Shown: one piece after another, positions 7,768 through 16,778 of the stretch
Position numbering within the stretch: position 1 is the first letter of the stretch
Layout of the letters: every line of letters starts with the position of its first letter
Assembly: GCA_025757645.1 (NCBI GenBank)
Contig: CP107216.1
Span: forward strand, 1,921,501-1,985,500
DNA: 64,000 nt
Source of the DNA: Clostridiales bacterium
Lineage (GTDB): Bacteria > Bacillota > Clostridia > Oscillospirales > Oscillospiraceae
Reading direction: 5' to 3'
Notes under the pieces: model-generated
The model's input: only the letters and a program-made list of their open reading frames with translations
Told to the model about the DNA's origin: nothing
The model's database searches: none
Program-made: the position numbers and the translations under genes

Positions 7768-8162
7768 TTGCAAGCCTCCTTTCGACGATACTGTGTATAG
7801 CACAAGCGGGAGCAGAAAGTACGACGATTGTTTCCGTAGCTCTCAAACTCTTCGCCGCAGTTCTTGCACACCAGCTTGTAATAAGCCCTGCGGTTCACTT
7901 TTTCGGGGTGAGCATTCCACCACGCCATACGGCAGGTATCCGAGCAGAAATACCGTTTTCGGCGATGTGGTGTCTGCTCCAGTTGCTTCAAACAGTTTCG
8001 GCAGAGTCCTTGTTGCTCGGCAATATCCTCATATCGGACGGGATGCCTGGTACAAAAGGATTTCACTGTGTTCAGCGGCAGTCCGGTTAGAGTGGATATT
8101 TTCTTGTATCCGTAGCCCTGGTGTTGGAGTCCCACGACCCGGTTTCGTTCCATTTCCGTCAT
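7764..8162 (-). CDS. HTH and zinc-finger protein of the recombinase module
   Basis: A 132-residue protein. Residues 1-40 form a sigma-4-like helix-turn-helix (YKKISTLTGLPLNTVKSF). Two cysteine-pair zinc fingers follow: C53/C56 with C74 and C78 around YFCSDTCRMAWW, and C99/C102 with C117 and C121 around TFCSRLCYTQ. It is the first gene of the leftward operon with the small protein and both recombinases. It could be the transcriptional or directionality regulator of that module. The repeated 'FCS..C' finger is probably a duplicated MYM/FCS-like motif. Confidence 0.8.
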   Translation of the reverse strand: MTEMERNRVVGLQHQGYGYKKISTLTGLPLNTVKSFCTRHPVRYEDIAEQQGLCRNCLKQLEQTPHRRKRYFCSDTCRMAWWNAHPEKVNRRAYYKLVCKNCGEEFESYGNNRRTFCSRLCYTQYRRKEACK

Positions 8163-8239
8163 AGTAGTGCCTCATTTCTGAGAAATAGCGTTTCTCGCTA
8201 TACCCAGAGAAAGGCCGCATTTGTCAGGGTGAAATGGGC

Positions 8240-8276
8240 AAAAAATAACGCCCTCCACGGAAAAATCCGCAGAGGG
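8240..8276 (-). terminator. Terminator-like hairpin upstream of the recombinase operon
   Basis: On the minus strand CCCTC/GAGGG and CGGA/TCCG stems separated by a CA/CA bulge, followed by a run of U from the A-stretch 8240-8245. It lies in the leader of the leftward operon and may be an attenuator; no gene that it would terminate is apparent. Confidence 0.45.
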
Positions 8277-8287
8277 GTTCCATCAAC

Positions 8288-8316
8288 TTGAAATTGCTGC
8301 GCCATCATGATATAAT
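8288..8316 (+). promoter_or_regulatory. Promoter of the 55-aa membrane protein gene
   Basis: TTGAAA, a 17-bp spacer and TATAAT (8311-8316). The transcript would start near 8323 and leave a leader of about 60 bases. Confidence 0.75.
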
Positions 8317-8385
8317 TTTAAAGACGTTGATAGCATAGCACACCATTTTATTCTTAGAGCGTGGCTCTGGAAAGGAGGTAGTGCT

Positions 8386-8553
8386 ATGGACGTTAAGGCC
8401 GTTGTCGACTATAAAGTCGTTCTGGCCCTTGGCGTGATTGCCATTGGTACCATCTTCGCTCTGCGAATGGAACCCGATGCAATCAAGGAAGTATCGATTT
8501 ATGCAATCGGTATTTCCAGGAATCGTGCAATCGCTAGTGGTAGCGGTTGCTAA
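8386..8553 (+). CDS. Small membrane protein, 55 aa
   Basis: Not recognised as a family. It begins MDVKAVVDYK and has one clear hydrophobic helix (VVLALGVIAIGTIFAL, residues 11-26), followed by a polar tail ending in ASGSGC. Three signals make it a real gene despite its size: a consensus promoter at 8288-8316, an AAAGGAGG site 8 bases before ATG, and a strong terminator right after it. It is a one-gene unit transcribed away from the recombinase operon. It could be a superinfection-exclusion or holin-like peptide; nothing in the sequence decides this. Confidence 0.75.
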   Translation: MDVKAVVDYKVVLALGVIAIGTIFALRMEPDAIKEVSIYAIGISRNRAIASGSGC

Positions 8554-8567
8554 GTTCCCAGCGTCAG

Positions 8568-8597
8568 GGCACATAATCTTCGGGTTATGTGCCTTTT
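8568..8597 (+). terminator. Terminator after the 55-aa gene
   Basis: Stem GGCACATAA pairing with TTATGTGCC, followed by TTTT. Confidence 0.85.
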
Positions 8598-8643
8598 CCT
8601 TTACGCAGTTCTAAGCTACACTTGTACATATAGGGGGCCGCTC

Positions 8644-9933
8644 ATGAAAAACATATATGAAAAGTGCTTCGACAAACTACTCAAACTGGTTCGAGACAGT
8701 AGAGACAATTGCGTTCGGAGAACCGAGGAATTTGCAAAAGCAAAGAATTCCATATTAAATCTGGGTGATGTTCGGTTTATTAGCTATTCCAACATGGTTG
8801 GAACAAGTGAGATTCGCGCGGTAAAACTGATCGAGCGACTTGCTGTTTCGTTAATCGAAGCGCGAAAAATTGCGGAATTCTCGTTGTACCCTGTTGACCC
8901 GGAGTACAAAGCACTGGATTCACAGGAACAAGCCAAATCCAGGCCATTCCAGATTGTGCTAGAAGAAGACAACAGAAAATATGGGGTTATCTTCTGTGTA
9001 ACGGACGATGAACCCAAGCACTATTCACGCTTCACAGAGGGCAAGTATGCTGTTGATGGAATCAAATTTATAAAACTCATCGATCCGGACAGAGAGGTAT
9101 ATGATGCCCTCATTCGATGCGTAAATGATTTCAATAAGAGAACGGGGTGCTCCATTGAGCGTGTTACTATTCGTGAGTTCTGGGAGCGGCATTTTGGACG
9201 AGACGAGTTCGAGGTTCTGGCTGATTATTTAAATGCATTTAATGAAAAAGCAAAAGAAATCATCGGATTCAGTACTGTAGTAACACCTACAGAAGCCGCA
9301 TTGCAAAAGTTCAAAGCCAGAACTGGTGAAGTCTTGCGTACTTTTCCATACGCTGATGCAATCCCAGACAGTGTATATCAGCCGCAAATTGATATTATGA
9401 CTAAAAATTATATTGATCGCGGCCTGTGGAAAGCAATGGTTGGATCAGCTAATTTTGCGGTAAGTTTCATTACATCCGAATGGAATTTCGAGATGTATGA
9501 ACTTACAGAAAATCTGGATTTGACAAGCATTATATCTGGCTACTTAAAATCAGTAGAGCAGTTAATTTGGACCATCCTTAAATTCCAGACAGGAAAATCA
9601 TTCAAAATCAGAGCGAAAAATGGTGAGTTAATTGAATACACCACAAATAGCGAAGATGTTATTGATACCACCTTGGGTTCTCTTGAGGGAGTCCTTATCC
9701 ATAATAGTTGGATGTTTGATGTCAATTATCACGCTAAAACACATATAACAGCGACTATTAAAAACTGGCGTGAAAAGCATAGGAATGGCTTTTTTCATAA
9801 GGATAACCTCCAGACAATTGATAGGGTCAAGGAAATCCGCAACCAAACTTTACAGCTATATTTCTTGATTCTCGGTGGATGCTCAATCGGCGATGAGAAT
9901 TTTATCGAATTAGGAATTGAAACGACTACATAA
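8644..9933 (+). CDS. Uncharacterised 429-aa protein with a C-terminal HEPN-type RNGFFH motif
   Basis: I do not recognise the full-length family. The N-terminal half (to about residue 190) is mixed alpha/beta. The C-terminal 150 residues are helical and contain R380-N-G-F-F-H385, which matches the R-x4-6-H signature (often R-N-x3-H) of HEPN ribonucleases, within EKHRNGFFHKDNL. A helical RNQTLQLYFLIL stretch after it fits a HEPN bundle. HEPN proteins are frequent in abortive-infection and toxin-antitoxin systems. The ATG at 8644 (after GGGGGCC) is preferred to an in-frame start at 8587 that lies inside the terminator. The gene sits between the recombinase operon and the lysis genes, transcribed against the phage, a typical moron position. 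An RNase-based defence role is inferred. Confidence 0.75.
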   Translation: MKNIYEKCFDKLLKLVRDSRDNCVRRTEEFAKAKNSILNLGDVRFISYSNMVGTSEIRAVKLIERLAVSLIEARKIAEFSLYPVDPEYKALDSQEQAKSRPFQIVLEEDNRKYGVIFCVTDDEPKHYSRFTEGKYAVDGIKFIKLIDPDREVYDALIRCVNDFNKRTGCSIERVTIREFWERHFGRDEFEVLADYLNAFNEKAKEIIGFSTVVTPTEAALQKFKARTGEVLRTFPYADAIPDSVYQPQIDIMTKNYIDRGLWKAMVGSANFAVSFITSEWNFEMYELTENLDLTSIISGYLKSVEQLIWTILKFQTGKSFKIRAKNGELIEYTTNSEDVIDTTLGSLEGVLIHNSWMFDVNYHAKTHITATIKNWREKHRNGFFHKDNLQTIDRVKEIRNQTLQLYFLILGGCSIGDENFIELGIETTT

Positions 9934-10039
9934 TTACTTATAGTGAGACTCCTGGTAAGCTGTATAGCAGTGACACCGGAGGGAGCAAAGATGAATTCCC
10001 CGAAATTTTAAGCGAAGCCACTAAAACGAACTAATAGAA

Positions 10040-10078
10040 AAAGCCCATCGAAGAGAAAATGCTCTCCTCGATGGGCTT
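10040..10078. terminator. Bidirectional terminator between the HEPN-motif gene and the lysis operon
   Basis: Long stem AAAGCCCATCGA-GGAGAG with its complement around GCTCTCCTCGATGGGCTTT (10040-10078), with A and T runs on the two sides. It ends the entire leftward phage late operon. Confidence 0.8.
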
Positions 10079-10083
10079 TCGGT

Positions 10084-11031
10084 TTACTTATAGGGGATTT
10101 TGAGTTTCATGCCGCTGTAGATGACATTGCTTTTCAGTCCGTTCAGGCTGATAAGCTCCTTATAGCGGCTGCCGTTGCCGAGATACTTTTTTGCGATTGC
10201 CCAGAGGGTGTCGCCATGTACAACGGTATGGACGCGGTAGTCCTCGACGGGTTTCGTGCCTGCCACGGCAAGTGCAGAGGTCTTGACCGGCGACATGATG
10301 GCGTACCTGCCGGATTCATCCTTGTTGATGACGGCGCGGTCGCCGCTGACCTCGACCACATACCAGCGGAGTTTCTTCACCCAGCCGGGAATGGTTTTGC
10401 CGCCATAGTAGGTGCTGCCCGTGATGGTCACGAGGTCGCCAACATGAAGTGTGCCAGTGGGCTTGACCGGGTCGGCAGGCTTTACATCACCGCCGAGAGC
10501 CGCAGTGACCTTGGATGCCAGATCGCCCATGCGGGCATACATCCAGTTACCGGGGCAGCTCTTGTTGGCAAACCATCTGTGGACAGTCAGAACCATCTCA
10601 TCCTGCTTTGGGATGTAATTGAGTGTCTTATTCTTATCACCCAACCAGAGCAGCTTCGTCTTGCCGTTGCGCCTGCAGATATCGGTGCAAAGCTCGATGA
10701 GGCACTTGTACACCATATCCTTGAACGCATACGGCTCAGTGCTGTCACTGGCGCACTCGATTGTGATGGCTCTCTGGTCGTTGGCTGCGGAAGAGGAGCA
10801 CCAAGAGCGGTTCTTCTCCTCCACATACATCCCAACTCTGCCGTCCACGCCAATGCCGTAGTTGCTGCTTGCCTGCCGGGATGCAGGCAGAAAAATATTG
10901 CCCAGAGTTTCCACCGAGCACTGACCCACCACGCAGTGAGGCGTGATGCGGTCAATGTTGTGGGTGCGCTGCCCGGAATGGTTCGGGCTGAGTTTGGTGT
11001 AGGACACCAGAGGGCTGTTCGTGTAAGCCAT
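10084..11031 (-). CDS. Endolysin: N-acetylmuramoyl-L-alanine amidase with LysM
   Basis: A 315-residue cell-wall hydrolase that cuts the amide bond between MurNAc and the stem peptide at lysis. Residues 20-165 form an amidase_2/PGRP-like zinc domain: an early His in RITPHCVV, an E in ITIECASD, and a late His/Cys pair in LTVHRWFANKSCPGNW. A linker (VKPADPVKPTGT), an SH3-like module and a C-terminal LysM (about 268-314, HTVVHGDTLWAIAKKYLGNG) would anchor it to peptidoglycan. The ATG at 11031 is chosen because GGGAGG lies just upstream, inside the end of the holin gene, only 1 bp from the holin stop. Confidence 0.93.
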   Translation of the reverse strand: MAYTNSPLVSYTKLSPNHSGQRTHNIDRITPHCVVGQCSVETLGNIFLPASRQASSNYGIGVDGRVGMYVEEKNRSWCSSSAANDQRAITIECASDSTEPYAFKDMVYKCLIELCTDICRRNGKTKLLWLGDKNKTLNYIPKQDEMVLTVHRWFANKSCPGNWMYARMGDLASKVTAALGGDVKPADPVKPTGTLHVGDLVTITGSTYYGGKTIPGWVKKLRWYVVEVSGDRAVINKDESGRYAIMSPVKTSALAVAGTKPVEDYRVHTVVHGDTLWAIAKKYLGNGSRYKELISLNGLKSNVIYSGMKLKIPYK

Positions 11032-11032
11032 A

Positions 11033-11446
11033 TTATTTGTCCTCCCTTTCCGCACGGTCATGAAGCTGCTCCAGCACGGATTTCAGTTTTTCGGGAATGG
11101 GCAGTCCCAGATGCCCCGCATTTTCAATCAGCGAGATGCCCTCGTTGGAGATATAGAAGAAAATCACGGCGGTTCGCAGAACGCTGCCGTTGCCGATGAC
11201 CTGTGCGTCGATGATGTGTCCGATGCCGACCAGCTCAAAAATTAGGAGCTTTTTGAAAATCCCCTTGAAACCAATCTCACTTGACAGCTTGTGATCCACA
11301 ATGGCACACATGACACCGGTGATGTAGTCGAGCACGACGAATGCCAGCAGCGCATAAAGCAGGCCGTCGCACCCGCCCATAAACCAACCGAGCCAACCGC
11401 CTACTGCCGCAAAGGCTACCTGAATGGTCGTCCAGAATTCTTTCAT
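11033..11446 (-). CDS. Phage holin (toxin-secretion/phage-lysis holin family)
   Basis: A 137-residue membrane protein. A first amphipathic/hydrophobic stretch (AAVGGWLGWFMGGCDGLLYALLAFVVLDYITGVMC) is followed by the typical polar middle (SSEIGFKGIFKKLLIFELVGIGHIIDAQ) and a third helix (AVIFFYISNEGISLIENAG), then a charged tail. The DYxTG and F-K-G-I-x-K-K patterns are those of the PF05105 family. The AGGAGG site places the start at 11446, not at the longer open frame. It makes the membrane lesion that releases the endolysin encoded next to it. Confidence 0.92.
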   Translation of the reverse strand: MKEFWTTIQVAFAAVGGWLGWFMGGCDGLLYALLAFVVLDYITGVMCAIVDHKLSSEIGFKGIFKKLLIFELVGIGHIIDAQVIGNGSVLRTAVIFFYISNEGISLIENAGHLGLPIPEKLKSVLEQLHDRAEREDK

Positions 11447-11504
11447 GTTGTTGTCCTCCTTTGAATGTTGAATTTGCGTATAAAAAAGTGACGCCAAAAA
11501 AGCG

Positions 11505-13667
11505 TCACACTTTTCCGATTGCGTATATGGTGATTTGGTAGTTGCTTGAGCCGGTCGAAACCGGGCGCATCGCATAGAACTTACCGGGACTTGTGGTAGT
11601 TGTTCGTGTCTCGCCGTTTCCTCGTTCAACGAAAAAAGCAGCATTGCCGTTGCCGGAGGAGAAGAACACCGTTGGGATGGCTGCGAATGTAAACGGAAAC
11701 GTCGGGAGCGAAATCAGACCACTTTCATATACCGCACCCCAGGCGGATGTTATGGCAACGGTGAAGTTGTACGCACCCCAACACTCTGCCATGCCGCTCT
11801 TCCACTTTCGGAAAGACCAGATTCCGCTGGTTCCTTGCTGTATGACAAAGTCGGCAAGGGATGCTCCGCCCACACGCAGACCACCTGACACACGCATATC
11901 TCCCGCCACATCCAACGCAGCCTGCGGATTCGGTGTGTTGATGCCTACCTTCTTTTTCCGCAGTGCAATCAGCGGCGTACCCTGTGGTACAACAAAATAC
12001 AGATCCAGACTGCTCTGGGAATAGAGCTTGTCTTGAATCTGTAGCTGAAAGTCATAGGAGCTGTTAGCATCCAGGTTGCACAGCTCAAGGTTGGAGTAAC
12101 TGAATGAGGTGCCGCTCTGGGTAAGTCCGGCAATTATACTGGTAAAGCCGCTATAATCGGCATCACTGGTTTTCTTATACCGATACCGTGCGTAGACCAC
12201 GCTGTTTTTCTGCGTTCCGTTCACAGATATGGCCGCAATTGAGCCGCTGAACTTGAGCTGCATCTCCGGCTCGATGTCGTTGGTTCGCCGGAGCGTTGCC
12301 GAGTACATTTTGGGCGCAGAGTACGGAATGACCGTGATGGTCTTCGTCAGCGTAGCGGTGTAGCCGCGGGAATCAACAACCGTAAGCGTAACTATCACGC
12401 TGCCGGACTTGGTGATCTTTCCGAGCGTGATGGCAGAGCCGCTGGAACTGGATGCGGACAGACCGTTGCAGGCTGCTGTGTAGTTTGAGATGGATGCGCC
12501 GTTCTTTGCGGTGGCTGTTCCGGGAGTGACCTTCAGCGTCGAGCAGTCTTGAATGAATAGCTGATTGTTCTCTGTAATGCTCTTCGTGACCGCATAGCTA
12601 TCCTCATAAGTGAAATCGCTGAGAGTCGGTGCGGAGTTTGCCGCCGTAGTCTGCACCGTAGCAGTCTTGCTTGAGGTGCTGCCGATCTGCGTTGAGCCGC
12701 TGAAGGAGGAAACGGCAAAGGTGCCGGTGAAGGACTTTATTGAAGCCATCCAATTGAGCAGCGTGGTTCTCTGTGCCGATGACAGGGTGACCGAGCGGTT
12801 CGCCGTACCCTTCGTCCATGCAAGCCCGGTAACGGTCAGGAGGGTCGTGTTCCCGCTTTTGATCGCCAGAGAATTGATGTAAGACGGTTCGTACACGGTG
12901 ACATTGATGGTGATGGTCACTCTGGCATTGTCTGCAGTCACCGTGCTGACACTGTTCACCACTGCGCCGCCCAGCGTTTTCACCGTTGAGCCGCCGGATG
13001 TACCATAGACTTGGTTGTACTGCCGCCGTGCCCGCACCTTCACCGTGTAGTTTGTGTTCGGCGAAAGCGAGGACAACGTTACGCTGGCACTGGTGGATGC
13101 CGATGTTGAGAATGTCATCCATGTGGAGCCGCCGTTGGTGCTGTACTGCCAGATATCCGCTGTTGAGGTGGAGTTTGCAGAGATTTTAAAGCCGTTTGCG
13201 GTGATGCTCGAAACGGAAAAGGTCACGGTGGGTGCAACACGGTCGATGGTGCTCAGCGTCACATTGTAGCTGCCGGAGGGTCCTGTGTACTGACCCCACG
13301 GGCTGTTGACACCCCAGTGCCAGTAAATCGGAAGGGTCAGCGTACCGTTGCTGTTGTGGGATACCGTAACCTGCTTGTCCTCCACCAGCCACTTCGTGCC
13401 GCTGCCGCTTTGCCCATTGGTAAAGGTGAAGCAGTTCGCACCGGAGGTGGCTGTGCCGATGTAGGAAGTGCCGTTTGTGCCAAAGTCCGACCACGCAATG
13501 GAATACTGGGAATAGACATACATACCCAACGCAATGGTGGATGTGTTTGCGACTACGTTCTGGGAAATAACCTTTACATAGATGTACAGGTCAGTCGTCC
13601 AGCTGTTGGAGCCGTAATTCGTCCTTTCGGATTTCACCAAATAGGCAGCGCCGCCTGTCATTGCCAT
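11505..13667 (-). CDS. Tail fibre / receptor-binding protein (DUF859-like)
   Basis: A 720-residue structural protein. The first 150 residues (TNYGSNSWTTDLYIYVKV to the STIDRVAP stretch) look like the siphovirus DUF859 domain. A run of Ig/FN3-like beta modules follows (APTVTFSVSSITANGF, LSPNTNYTVKVRARR, and further modules to about 580). A fibre-type motif VGINTPNPQAALDVAGDM at about 590 then introduces the C-terminal 130-residue tip, which probably binds the host surface. It is the last structural gene before the lysis cassette. EPS is a plausible receptor in such hosts, but that is speculation. Confidence 0.85.
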   Translation of the reverse strand: MAMTGGAAYLVKSERTNYGSNSWTTDLYIYVKVISQNVVANTSTIALGMYVYSQYSIAWSDFGTNGTSYIGTATSGANCFTFTNGQSGSGTKWLVEDKQVTVSHNSNGTLTLPIYWHWGVNSPWGQYTGPSGSYNVTLSTIDRVAPTVTFSVSSITANGFKISANSTSTADIWQYSTNGGSTWMTFSTSASTSASVTLSSLSPNTNYTVKVRARRQYNQVYGTSGGSTVKTLGGAVVNSVSTVTADNARVTITINVTVYEPSYINSLAIKSGNTTLLTVTGLAWTKGTANRSVTLSSAQRTTLLNWMASIKSFTGTFAVSSFSGSTQIGSTSSKTATVQTTAANSAPTLSDFTYEDSYAVTKSITENNQLFIQDCSTLKVTPGTATAKNGASISNYTAACNGLSASSSSGSAITLGKITKSGSVIVTLTVVDSRGYTATLTKTITVIPYSAPKMYSATLRRTNDIEPEMQLKFSGSIAAISVNGTQKNSVVYARYRYKKTSDADYSGFTSIIAGLTQSGTSFSYSNLELCNLDANSSYDFQLQIQDKLYSQSSLDLYFVVPQGTPLIALRKKKVGINTPNPQAALDVAGDMRVSGGLRVGGASLADFVIQQGTSGIWSFRKWKSGMAECWGAYNFTVAITSAWGAVYESGLISLPTFPFTFAAIPTVFFSSGNGNAAFFVERGNGETRTTTTSPGKFYAMRPVSTGSSNYQITIYAIGKV

Positions 13668-13680
13668 AGCCTTACCTCCT

Positions 13681-16050
13681 TTAGTCCAGAATGACGATAT
13701 TCAGCCCATCGGACGCTATCGGCATGGGAACGAACTTCGTCTTGCCCACGGTCAAATCGCCGTCCACCGTGGTTTTCTTGGTTTGTGTTTCATCTTTGTT
13801 CAGGGTGAAAATCACCTCATCGTTGTAGTAACCGGCAAACTCCGTGTTCGTGATGACTGTTCGCTGGGACGATGCGCTGTTGGACACCTCAATACCGCGC
13901 TTGTCGATTTTGACCTCTTGCGTATAGATCTCGTTGGGTGCAGGCGTCCACTTTCGTGGGATCGCACCTTCGGTGATCATAATGTCCGCCAGATAAATGG
14001 ATGCATTCCGGCAGTAGCAGTAGACGCGCAGCGTGGGGTCGGTCACATCGGTGAGCGTGACGGTAAAATCCGTCCAGTCAAAAGCGGTGCTCTTATTGAA
14101 GAGATACGCAGTTTTGTTTCCGTTGTAGGTCACATAGAAATGCCCGGACATGGTCGAGGTTTTCTTGGCGCGAACGGAAACTGTATAAGTGCCGGGAACT
14201 ACCCCTCGGATGTACTGCGACAGCGAGGAGTAAGCTCCCAGCACAAAGCAGGAGTCGGAAACGGTGTTGTTCTGGGTGTCCGTGGAGGCATCCGTTTTTA
14301 CGGTGCCGGAATAGCTCCAATCATCCGTGATGCCGTTCAGGCCGGAAGAGTTTTGCACATAGTTGATGCCGCCGATGTACTGCTCCTGCATGGTGACGGA
14401 CAAGCCTTCCACCGTGTGCTGAAGCTGAGATACTTTGCTTTCGGAGCTTCGCAGCCGCTCTTCCAGTATGCCTTGGTCGTTGGAAACCGACTCCATAGTT
14501 TCGGTAAGAGTCGCCACATAGCTGTTCAGCCCATCCACATTCTGCTGGAGATAGGCTGTTTTCTCTGCAAATTCATCGGTCGAAACATAGGCTCGAAGCA
14601 CAACCTCGCCGCTCTCCAAGTCCCACCAGGACGAGTCATCCTGTGACTGAATGACACCAGCCTTGATGGTGTTCGCCACCAAGGAGCCGGAGGTGATGAA
14701 GTCCGCGACGATCTGACCGTCTGCCGTGATGGCAGTTTCATAGGGGCCGTTGTAGCCGTTATGGGAAAAGCCCAAGCCGCCCACATTCCAACGCCAGACA
14801 TTTACGGCTTCATCAATAGAGGGAGCGTCCAGAATGAGCAGTTCATAGGGCTGTCCGTTTTCCTCGCTGGTGTGAATGACCACATAGCCGCCGCTCTGGC
14901 CGGTGATAAGCCCTGTAGCCTTGCCGATGGCGGTTTGGAGCAGTTTCGGAAAGCGTCCCACTGCGGACTCCACCTTATCGACCGTGGACTGCACCTCGGA
15001 GATGGTGGTGATCATGCTGGACTTGCTTTGACCGAGAGAAATACTCTTGTATCGTTCGGCGAGGGTGTCGTACACGGTTTCAATGACCATAGCCGACACG
15101 CTGACGCCCAGCAGCGAGTGCCGAATGGTGACGGTATCACAGAGATTGACCCGCGCCAAGAGTGCCGAATACTCCGGCTGTTTCCAGAGCGGCTCAAAGG
15201 ACACCTTCACCGTAGGGATGGTCGCACCCAGCGGATTTGCTTTGATGTAGCTGTTGGCTTTCGCTCGGAGGGCTTCCTCGGTCACAACTCCGTCAAACTG
15301 GTCGGAGAAATCCATGATGAGCGTTTTCGCCCGGACGATCTCCGAGGTCACAATGGGGAGCGTGACCTCCGGCAGCGTGATCACCATTTCGGTGTCCGAG
15401 CCTTCCGGCGTGTATATGGCATACGGGAGCAATGCGGTATACACGCCGCTGTTGTCCTCGTCCTGCTCCAAGGCGGTGAGGTTCTTGCCGTATTCAATGA
15501 CCACGCCGGTCTTCTGCCCACGGTGCGAATGGAACTTTACCGTGAAGTTGTCCCACTCAAACTCGCCGTACCATTTGGAGAGCATGGAGCCTTCCGTACC
15601 GCCGAGGCAGGCGCGGACACTTTTCGGCTGGGCAACAGAGAATGCCTTTGCATCCGAGTAGTCCGTCCGGCCCGTGAAGCGTGTATCTCCGGCAAGAAGC
15701 TGCGAGAGGATAAGCTGCGGAGAACGGCTCTCCGTCGAAAACGGCATCACCGGCACATTGGCAAGGTCATACGAGATGTGCTGTCCGTAGATGGTAACGA
15801 TGCTGTTTAAGGGCTTCGTGATGCGGTAAATACGGAACGCTTGGTCGGCGGCGGTGTCATTGGGTTTTGCCTTGATGATGCACTCTTTGGTGATAAGCCC
15901 ATAGTGCTGACCGCTGACCGGGTATTTGAGTAAGCACTCGAACACACCGTTTCGCTCTTCAGTGACTTCGCAGAAAATGGTATCCGTCAGCACACCGAGA
16001 CCGAAGGTCGAGAAATCCGTAGTGTTTGCGGAGTAAAGTACAGGAATCAT
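13681..16050 (-). CDS. Phage tail endopeptidase / minor structural protein (Tal-like)
   Basis: A 789-residue baseplate-hub protein. The first 370 residues match the pattern of the phage minor structural protein N-terminal region (prophage tail endopeptidase family): IFCEVTEERNGVFECLLKYP, FRIYRI, and VTIYGQHISYDL. A helical segment (TLTETMESVSNDQGILEERL) and a carbohydrate-binding-like beta domain (about 570-690, GTYTVSVRAKKTSTMSGHFYV) follow. The ATG at 16050 overlaps the Dit stop (ATGA) and has an AAGGTGG site; the GTG starts further up are too close to that site. It would form the tail tip below Dit. Confidence 0.88.
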   Translation of the reverse strand: MIPVLYSANTTDFSTFGLGVLTDTIFCEVTEERNGVFECLLKYPVSGQHYGLITKECIIKAKPNDTAADQAFRIYRITKPLNSIVTIYGQHISYDLANVPVMPFSTESRSPQLILSQLLAGDTRFTGRTDYSDAKAFSVAQPKSVRACLGGTEGSMLSKWYGEFEWDNFTVKFHSHRGQKTGVVIEYGKNLTALEQDEDNSGVYTALLPYAIYTPEGSDTEMVITLPEVTLPIVTSEIVRAKTLIMDFSDQFDGVVTEEALRAKANSYIKANPLGATIPTVKVSFEPLWKQPEYSALLARVNLCDTVTIRHSLLGVSVSAMVIETVYDTLAERYKSISLGQSKSSMITTISEVQSTVDKVESAVGRFPKLLQTAIGKATGLITGQSGGYVVIHTSEENGQPYELLILDAPSIDEAVNVWRWNVGGLGFSHNGYNGPYETAITADGQIVADFITSGSLVANTIKAGVIQSQDDSSWWDLESGEVVLRAYVSTDEFAEKTAYLQQNVDGLNSYVATLTETMESVSNDQGILEERLRSSESKVSQLQHTVEGLSVTMQEQYIGGINYVQNSSGLNGITDDWSYSGTVKTDASTDTQNNTVSDSCFVLGAYSSLSQYIRGVVPGTYTVSVRAKKTSTMSGHFYVTYNGNKTAYLFNKSTAFDWTDFTVTLTDVTDPTLRVYCYCRNASIYLADIMITEGAIPRKWTPAPNEIYTQEVKIDKRGIEVSNSASSQRTVITNTEFAGYYNDEVIFTLNKDETQTKKTTVDGDLTVGKTKFVPMPIASDGLNIVILD

Positions 16051-16778
16051 AAACAGCACCACCTTGGAATGACCTCAATCCTTGACACATCGCCGTTGCA
16101 GTTAATGGTGCAAATACCCGACTTGAAAACCGGAAACTCAGCCCCTTTGACCACATCATTTTTGAGCATGGTGCCTTTGAAGCAGTTCATCAGCTCACTG
16201 TCGATTTCGATGTACTCGTTAATAGCTGAAATCGTCCACGAAGTTGTGCTTCCGCCCGATGAGATGTTGAGCGTGACCGTACCGCTGCCATAGAGTTTGA
16301 TATACGGCTTACTTTCAAAAGCAGTTGGATTGGTAATCGTCAGTTCGGAAGCGTCAGCCGACACCGTTTCCTGCCCCGCAAAGCTGTATTTGAAAGGCTT
16401 GCAGTTGAAGGTCACGGTAAAGCTGCCGACCTTGCTCAGCTGCTCCTCAATGTCCAGACTGCCGGAGATGACGCCGTAGCGGAAATACTCCGCATCGTAA
16501 GAGTCGGTGAGTTCGTGGTATCTGTCTGGCTCGGAGTACAGCCAGCCTTTGATGTCCCGCAGGTCGGATGCAAGGGCGGCTACGTTCTTCCGTGCGAGGA
16601 ACACCGTGTAGGTCACTTTGATGTTGGCAAAGCGGCGGTTCGGATTGATGATGTCACCGCTCCTGCCGGGAATGGAAATGAACTCCGCATCGTACTCCGG
16701 TGCGGAGAACACATCCTTCTTCTCGATATGCAGACCGAAATCAGCGGAACTGCGGCCGTTGTAGGTGAAATAGGTCAT
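16047..16778 (-). CDS. Distal tail protein (Dit)
   Basis: A 243-residue siphovirus distal tail protein. The N-terminal half has the family pattern FTYNGRSSADFGL and IPGRSGDIINPN, then NIKVTYTVF, and ends before VTFNCKPFKYS. The C-terminal half is a galectin-like beta sandwich. It forms the hexameric ring joining the tail tube to the fibre and Tal proteins. Its start overlaps the tape measure stop by 4 bases. Confidence 0.92.
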   Translation of the reverse strand: MTYFTYNGRSSADFGLHIEKKDVFSAPEYDAEFISIPGRSGDIINPNRRFANIKVTYTVFLARKNVAALASDLRDIKGWLYSEPDRYHELTDSYDAEYFRYGVISGSLDIEEQLSKVGSFTVTFNCKPFKYSFAGQETVSADASELTITNPTAFESKPYIKLYGSGTVTLNISSGGSTTSWTISAINEYIEIDSELMNCFKGTMLKNDVVKGAEFPVFKSGICTINCNGDVSRIEVIPRWCCL

